Shown here: one piece after another, positions 14,501-18,132 of the stretch
Layout: every line of letters begins with the position of its first letter
How positions within the stretch are numbered: position 1 is the stretch's first letter
Translations under genes and position numbers: made by a program
Notes under the pieces: model-generated
What the model saw: the letters and a program-made list of their open reading frames with translations, nothing else
Told to the model about the DNA's origin: nothing
Database searches by the model: none
Source of the DNA: CAZUMH01 sp964621645
GTDB lineage: Bacteria > Zhuqueibacterota > QNDG01 > JAGLOF01
DNA: 18,132 nt
Assembly (NCBI GenBank): GCA_964621645.1
Contig: CAZUMH010000072.1
Span: forward strand, 1 to 18,132
Reading direction: 5' to 3'

Positions 14501-15723
14501 GGCAGTGTTGATATCAAATGGCGAATATCCACATTCACCGCCGATGCCGCAATTGTGTACCTTCCTACGGCAGGTGACGACCACAAATGGCGGACTTCCG
14601 CCCGGACAGAGGCGCCGGCTGTCCCCAGCGGCGACCCAAGACGCGCTTTTCCATTGAGCTGGTCATCGGAATATTGCGCCTGCAGATACAGTGAGTCCGC
14701 AATTACGGGTCCGACCTGCAACCCATACCCGGTAACGGTTGCGTCCAGAACCGGACGCGCAAATGTCCCCGTCATGACTCCTCGTGCCATTAATTTCCCG
14801 ACCCGTTTGACTGATGGTACATTTTTAAACAGGATAGGGAACCCAGCGCCGAAGGTTTCGGCATTTACCGTAATGTTACATGTCTTTTCCATGAGAAAGG
14901 GAATAGTTCCATTAAGCGTCAGCAAGACCGAATCACCCTGAATCCTGGCTTTGCTTAATAGCAAAGATGCAGGTCCGATGGTTCCTTGAACATCGATCGA
15001 GCGTACAGCTCCGTTCCACACAGGAGATGAGAAATATCCTGCACCGGCCCGCATGACCAAAGACAGAGAATCTGCGCGGAAGAATTCCAGCCGGGCCGAG
15101 GTGACAGTTCCTGAAGCCGTTATTTCCTTTATGCTGTCGATATAGGATATTGTGCAACGCTCCGCGATGACCGTCCGTACCAGCGGTTTTAATTTGCCGG
15201 CTGTTTTCCTCTGTTTTGGGGGGACAGGTGCCGTCAACCTGGCAATATCGACCGGTCCTAACAACAATCCTTGACGCATATTGAGAAGTTCTCCAGTGAA
15301 ACCAGAAAATTTTATGGAACACAATTCAAAACGTCCTCTCAGCAGAGCCATCAGATCGATTCGTGCCGCGATCCACTTCACGCGAAGCGGTGCGGCCCTG
15401 GAGTACGGATCGGACAGAACGACATTCCGTGCAGTCAATCCATTCCGTATATCCAGAGTGATTGCTCCGATGGTTACCTTGCACGATAACAGCGCGGATG
15501 TTCGGCGATTTAGTCGGGAGAGGATAACCTGTTTGACCGGCGGAAGGTTTGGAAGGATGACCAGAAGAGCGGTCAACGCAATAATAATGATTCCTATTAT
15601 CCTGCATACACATAATAATCGTCGGCCTTTCATCCCCTTGCACAGCCATTGCCGGAAACGTCCCGGTTCATGATACTCCTGATGGTTCCGGTTGACGTTA
15701 TTTGGAATTCCCCTTCTTTTCAT
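11593..15723 (-). CDS. tamB: TamB-like (AsmA-family bridge) translocation/assembly protein
   Basis: This 1376-residue protein begins with a basic stretch and one signal-anchor helix at about 38-58 (IIGIIIIALTALLVI region). A very long beta-rich body of repeated short strands follows, many with a hydrophobic-polar alternation and a DxxVxGT-like pattern. The C-terminus is a TamB/DUF490-type domain in roughly the last 350 residues. It contains DRKFTVTQGTIRQFDPQRIN, a SLMTFG segment and the end LPFLYIEAETDRRTQSGIDL. Family members span the periplasm as a hydrophobic groove. They partner TamA or carry phospholipids between membranes. The order tamB then tamA, with a 21-bp gap, supports a joint function. 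It follows the M48 gene by 18 bp. No lesion is visible in the frame. Confidence 0.9.
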   Translation of the reverse strand: MKRRGIPNNVNRNHQEYHEPGRFRQWLCKGMKGRRLLCVCRIIGIIIIALTALLVILPNLPPVKQVILSRLNRRTSALLSCKVTIGAITLDIRNGLTARNVVLSDPYSRAAPLRVKWIAARIDLMALLRGRFELCSIKFSGFTGELLNMRQGLLLGPVDIARLTAPVPPKQRKTAGKLKPLVRTVIAERCTISYIDSIKEITASGTVTSARLEFFRADSLSLVMRAGAGYFSSPVWNGAVRSIDVQGTIGPASLLLSKARIQGDSVLLTLNGTIPFLMEKTCNITVNAETFGAGFPILFKNVPSVKRVGKLMARGVMTGTFARPVLDATVTGYGLQVGPVIADSLYLQAQYSDDQLNGKARLGSPLGTAGASVRAEVRHLWSSPAVGRYTIAASAVNVDIRHLISTLPQEWYRPVSLSGAEFYASGSGLRYLPDTLSADLRNVSNPTAASPVNMTIRLAGNWWNLDATMKPDCEVKGNGRYTDRGGIDGSFHVQADNIARILSVYSKESVRGSITADALISGTIGNPAISATIQSTDLYWRNVQVSKLWGRLILRDKLLGIDSSYIAANGSMASALRGLVPGEFNGKAWVQAGVSGRLDSLRISGDLQISRCSYGRYQADTVFAYCRYADQNLRWQSLTVKRGESVFLSNGMVSWTMRDISMNTDSKLTLDNHAAGTFSAKARIVNKSVEASVVLEDLNPVVMTPWFPQALRLQGSLGVHGTMTGTTEKPDIQLNFSYDHENSRDPGFTMTGELAFANSIATATVNGVQKGSAIPLTITAHLPLNLHELTRGIDFLPDGSVVTASGDSVAYGSLIHFFAPSVQSLGTISIHGTLVKVDDEWELSCRTHIVNHKLTVRRKRIKAGRAVLDLRIDGPLVRPEAYFTLNGDSINSSGSLITSYSSSGSMVNDVLKLDTLRLTGSGGGADISAMVPVTLKNGFSFDKNSRISATFTAMPFSITQLLMPDPVTINKGAISGRVVVETTAQGARQAAGTLSLRNGECDLYECDRPLGPLSVDIDFENDSIILRRLKADWGGGRISGSGRAELDAKGVLTAQSVIKLSDVRLDGCTENLDLGIQTADIHFTKDSLVTIKVDALLSDTRFTQDFSLINLGEQIKRKAQQPQRPPNPLYNKVVMRIAVNLNSYLTFDSNLGIMHIDGTVMVAGRPDNPSIAGQFQILNGFIYYLDRKFTVTQGTIRQFDPQRINPSLDVTATSAVSWYPPQGGKEDYEITLLINGDLSNPAITLSSVPSLPQQQIISLMTFGSIQMGMGTDLGPLTGSLVSQQLAGFGIRKLARFLNVESINIYGNIFGPSSEGPQLSVTKQVSSRVVVNYKTGLSTLSQQMILVSYRLLPFLYIEAETDRRTQSGIDLKFRYSH

Positions 15724-15741
15724 GCTCTTTCTCAGCTGCCT

Positions 15742-16545
15742 CTACTTCCTGTAATACTTCATGGCTTCCGGTATCTGTGATTTAATTTTTTTAATACGAT
15801 TCTTGTCGGAAGGGTGCGTGCTCAGGAACTCCGGCGGCTTCGGTCCCGCCTTCTGAGACATGCGTTGCCAGAACACGATGGAGGCATTGGGGTCATACCC
15901 GGCCATAGCCATAAAAATGAGTCCAAGGTGATCTGCCTCGCTTTCCTGAAGACGGCTGTACGGCAGAACCGCGCCAATCTGGACCCCGACACCGAAAAGG
16001 GCCATCCAGAGCTCCTGAGTCTTCTGGGGTTTCTCCTGGAGCGCTGCTGCTAATGTCTGTCCGCCCAACTGGGCGAGCAGCGCCTGGCTCATCCGCTCAT
16101 TGCTGTGCTTCGCCACGGCATGAGCGATCTCGTGCGCCATCACAACGGCCAATCCGGCTTCGTTCTGTGTGACCGGAAGGATGCCGGAGTACACCACCAC
16201 TTTTCCACCCGGCATGCACCAGGCGTTGACTTCCTCGCTTTCGATGAGGTTGAATTCCCACGCGAACCCATTGAGCTCCTGGGATAAATCATGCTGGGCG
16301 AAATAGACGGTCACTGCATTTTTGATGCGATTGCCAACTCTGCTCACCAAATTCTTTTCTGTCGTGTTCGTGCTCAGCTTGTTTTCCTTCAGGAACTGGT
16401 CGTACTGGACGAGGCTCGTAGCAAACATATCCGCATCTGAGACGAGTGAGAGTTGACGTCTTCCGGTAAGCGGCACGAGGCTGCAAGATTGGAACAGAAG
16501 CACCGCCGTCAGAAGAATGAATAATTTGGTTTTTAACTCTTTCAT
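15742..16545 (-). CDS. M48-family metalloprotease lipoprotein
   Basis: This 267-residue protein has a lipoprotein signal ending LLFQSC, with Cys21 as the likely lipidated residue, followed by the common VPLTGRRQLSLVSD stretch. The zinc site is HEIAH at residues 138-142, with ESEAD at 201-205 giving the third ligand. STHPSDKNRI near 242-251 is the usual M48 C-terminal signature. Relatives such as LoiP and BepA act in the periplasm on misassembled outer-membrane proteins. That fits its place ahead of tamB and tamA, with 18 bp to tamB. A C-terminal TPR domain as in BepA is lacking. GGGAG stands 9 bp before the ATG. Substrates are unknown. Confidence 0.92.
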   Translation of the reverse strand: MKELKTKLFILLTAVLLFQSCSLVPLTGRRQLSLVSDADMFATSLVQYDQFLKENKLSTNTTEKNLVSRVGNRIKNAVTVYFAQHDLSQELNGFAWEFNLIESEEVNAWCMPGGKVVVYSGILPVTQNEAGLAVVMAHEIAHAVAKHSNERMSQALLAQLGGQTLAAALQEKPQKTQELWMALFGVGVQIGAVLPYSRLQESEADHLGLIFMAMAGYDPNASIVFWQRMSQKAGPKPPEFLSTHPSDKNRIKKIKSQIPEAMKYYRK

Positions 16546-16602
16546 GGTTTCAAACTCCCGGTTATGAGATTGATCATCAATGGATATACAGGCGAAAAGA
16601 AC

Positions 16603-17814
16603 TCAGATTGAAAAACCCACCTGGGCATTCAACAATATTCGTGACCTCCTTTTGATTGGAAAAAAGGGTGTCAAGTCAAGGCCCGCAGTGACTTTCATGT
16701 TGAGATGGATCCCGAATCTTCTGATCAGTTCTACAACATCCAGGCATATCGACGCGGCAAAACCGCCCCGGCCGGCACCCACATCGATCGGCGAGTTCAC
16801 GCCGAATGTTCCAACTCCAAGGTTGACGGGGAATTGATGTCCCGATACCGCGTTCACATAATAAAAGCGCATCATTGCACTGGTCCTGCCGTATTCCATG
16901 GTATCGCTGGCCTGGGTGTCATATAAAACTTTAGGAATAGCGAGTACGAACCTCGTTTCGATCCGCGGACCCCTGACGCGATAATAGTGCGTGATGGAGT
17001 TGAACCGGTCATACGCACCGATCTTTATGGTGTAATCGGGTTGGATATTAACCTTGATGATCGCCCAATTGGGCAGAGAATCCAGCTGCAAATGCACTTG
17101 TTTGAGTTCCTCCGGCAGAATTGCGGCATAGGCACCGTACGCCGTACGATACTGGGTGAACATAACGCGATCCCGGTTTGAATTACCGCTGCTTCGAAAT
17201 GTCAGGACGCGCCGTTCGAACGTTTGCACCGCGATCTCATCCCGCGACTGTACCGTTGTCCGGATCGTCACGAACTGGGGGCCCATGTGCTCCCGAATGC
17301 TGTCGCGTTCGAAGATCACATGCAGGTTTTGTATCTGTCCGCGATCAAGAGTGACTGCTGTTCGAGAATGTTTGCTGCCGGTTTCGGGGCCCATGCGCAC
17401 ATAATTCTTAACCAGTTCAACGGCCTGGATCTCTTCGATATTCACGAAACAATTCGTTTCATAGAAAAACCGCTGCCCGTGGACATCCAGGACTTTGATG
17501 CGAACCCGGTATGATCCCGGCGTGACCGTTTGAGGGATGACAGCCGTGTATGTATTGATCCCGCTGGATTTAAGTGTCATTCCTTCAATGGTCAGCATCG
17601 GTGTCACCTTGACGGCTGTCGTGCTGTCAATAAGCCGAATGGACAAGTAAATGGTATCGCCGGCAAAATACGTCGGTTTATCGACAGAGATAATGATGCT
17701 TGCATCCTCGAGCGATGGCCAAATGAGGGTAGAGGAGGAATTCGATTGTGCATTTCCGCTATTTATTCCGACCATACAGAGCAGTGCCAAAACATGAAAC
17801 AGGGTTTTCATCAT
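16603..17814 (-). CDS. Secreted protein with Ig/macroglobulin-like N-terminal domain (403 aa)
   Basis: The first 22 or so residues are a signal peptide (MMKTLFHVLALLCMVGINSG then NA, cleavage likely before QSNSS). Residues about 38-130 form a beta-sandwich-like region with DKPTYFAGDTIYLSIRLIDS, then TVTPGSYRVRIKVLD. This resembles the MG2-like or bacterial Ig-like domains that begin with a (D/S)K(P/T)xYxxGDxI motif. The rest, about 135-403, is beta-rich and ends ILLNAQVGFSI, a hydrophobic last strand that could belong to a barrel or a periplasmic domain. I recognise no enzyme motif. The ATG pair at 17812-17814/17809-17811 has GGAGA 8 bp upstream. It is 57 bp ahead of the M48 gene, which suggests a shared envelope role; the function is unknown. 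Confidence 0.75.
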   Translation of the reverse strand: MMKTLFHVLALLCMVGINSGNAQSNSSSTLIWPSLEDASIIISVDKPTYFAGDTIYLSIRLIDSTTAVKVTPMLTIEGMTLKSSGINTYTAVIPQTVTPGSYRVRIKVLDVHGQRFFYETNCFVNIEEIQAVELVKNYVRMGPETGSKHSRTAVTLDRGQIQNLHVIFERDSIREHMGPQFVTIRTTVQSRDEIAVQTFERRVLTFRSSGNSNRDRVMFTQYRTAYGAYAAILPEELKQVHLQLDSLPNWAIIKVNIQPDYTIKIGAYDRFNSITHYYRVRGPRIETRFVLAIPKVLYDTQASDTMEYGRTSAMMRFYYVNAVSGHQFPVNLGVGTFGVNSPIDVGAGRGGFAASICLDVVELIRRFGIHLNMKVTAGLDLTPFFPIKRRSRILLNAQVGFSI

Positions 17815-17879
17815 CTCTTATCTCCAAGCAGAAGCGCCGCAACCAGAAGGGCGAACAATCCGTTTTGCAACTTTTTCAT
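17811..17879 (-). CDS. Possible 22-codon leader peptide overlapping the secreted protein start
   Basis: A frame of 22 codons starts at the ATG at 17877-17879, reads MKKLQNGLFALLVAALLLGD then KR, and ends with TGA at 17811-17813. That stop overlaps the ATG of the 403-residue gene in an ATGATGA arrangement. The hydrophobic run looks like a truncated signal peptide or a tiny membrane peptide. Only a weak GGGAT-type site precedes it. It contains the GGAGA of the next gene, so translation of the two may be coupled. It could also be a chance frame or a broken gene start. Confidence 0.35.
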   Translation of the reverse strand: MKKLQNGLFALLVAALLLGDKR

Positions 17880-18132
17880 AATTTACATCCCTTAATTATG
17901 AAATCGATCAATACAATATCGATGATTAATCTTCAAACCATTAGCTCTGCCAGTGGTTATCGATCCTGAACAGGCTGGCACTTATGTGCCTGTTTTTCGC
18001 CTCCCCGCTTTGCCGCTTTGCGGGCAGTCTCAAAGCCACCACCTCGGGCCATGGATATTTACTTGAGAAGCCGATAACATTCCCATCCGGAATGGTTCAG
18101 TTTATGCTTCGAGCGTCCGAAGCGCGACGGGC
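17880..18132. other. Region without a recognised gene, holding hairpins
   Basis: No frame of convincing length or composition runs through this stretch on either strand. It is compositionally mixed: AT-rich next to the leader ORF, then GC-rich repeats. Besides the terminator-like hairpin at 17969-17997 there is CCCGC (18004-18008) paired with GCGGG (18020-18024). Between them a short GC-rich run with CTTTG-type periodicity is visible. The promoter of the right-hand operon should lie here, but I cannot place its boxes. A gene end from the right might reach the edge; nothing supports it. Confidence 0.4.
17969..17997 (+). terminator. Terminator-like hairpin with plus-strand T-run
   Basis: AACAGGC (17969-17975) pairs with GCCTGTT (17988-17994), and the inner GGCAC/GTGCC offers an alternative stem around TTAT. 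A run of five T on the plus strand follows (17993-17997). On the minus strand there is no T-run after the stem. It therefore looks like an intrinsic terminator for plus-strand transcription, though no plus-strand gene ends before it in this window. Confidence 0.45.

Noticed and set aside
12324..15673. Numerous frames of 70-130 codons inside the tamB-like gene
   Set aside because: The 1376-codon frame is continuous and has the family's architecture; the others are shadows in other frames on both strands without start signals.
17976..17990. TGGCAC-N5-TGCC resembling a sigma-54 promoter
   Set aside because: The second element is TGCC rather than TTGC, and the sequence is fully explained as the stem of the hairpin at 17969-17997.

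Overview
The window comes from a Gram-negative, outer-membrane-bearing bacterium. It encodes an Omp85/TamA-type barrel protein, a TamB-like protein, a lipoprotein with a lipobox, and signal-peptide beta-barrel proteins. I cannot name the phylum from sequence alone; a member of the Bacteroidota/FCB group, Desulfobacterota or a candidate phylum are all possible. Every gene I can support is on the minus strand, so transcription runs from high to low coordinates. Two blocks are separated by a short intergenic stretch (about 9411-9699) that holds a probable terminator and a palindrome.

Right block (about 9700-17880), envelope biogenesis. In transcription order: a 22-codon leader-like ORF, a secreted protein of unknown function with an Ig/macroglobulin-like N-terminal domain, an M48 metalloprotease lipoprotein, a 1376-residue TamB-like protein and a 623-residue Omp85/TamA-like protein. 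Gaps between the main genes are 57, 18 and 21 bp, so this looks like one operon for assembly and quality control of outer-membrane proteins or for inter-membrane transport.

Left block (1-9410), an accessory stress-type island. It runs from a beta-barrel protein through CsbD, DUF1508, a broken second CsbD, a DUF1508-OmpA fusion, a second beta-barrel protein, a DUF2959 lipoprotein, a helical protein, two small membrane proteins and two very small proteins. It then passes to carbon metabolism: phosphoglycerate mutase, a fused remnant of pyruvate kinase and a HAD hydrolase, a double PRC-barrel protein, and a phosphoketolase that runs off the left edge. Most genes have strong AGGAG-type ribosome binding sites and short gaps. 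Base composition is uneven: the phosphoketolase looks GC-rich, while about 5.0-8.7 kb is visibly AT-richer, as expected of an assembled island.

The most informative structures are two rearrangements. First, CsbD-DUF1508 is tandemly duplicated at about 412 bp spacing. One copy is intact; in the other CsbD is truncated and frameshifted, and DUF1508 has lost its stop and reads through a former intergenic ribosome-binding region into an OmpA-type protein. Second, a deletion has joined the first part of pyruvate kinase, itself carrying an in-frame TGA, to a HAD hydrolase lacking its N-terminus. Several genes of 44 to 57 codons (4661-4974, 5300-5452, 8322-8477) are easy to miss but have good start signals. 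I see no CRISPR array, tRNA, rRNA, intact insertion sequence or recognisable defence system.
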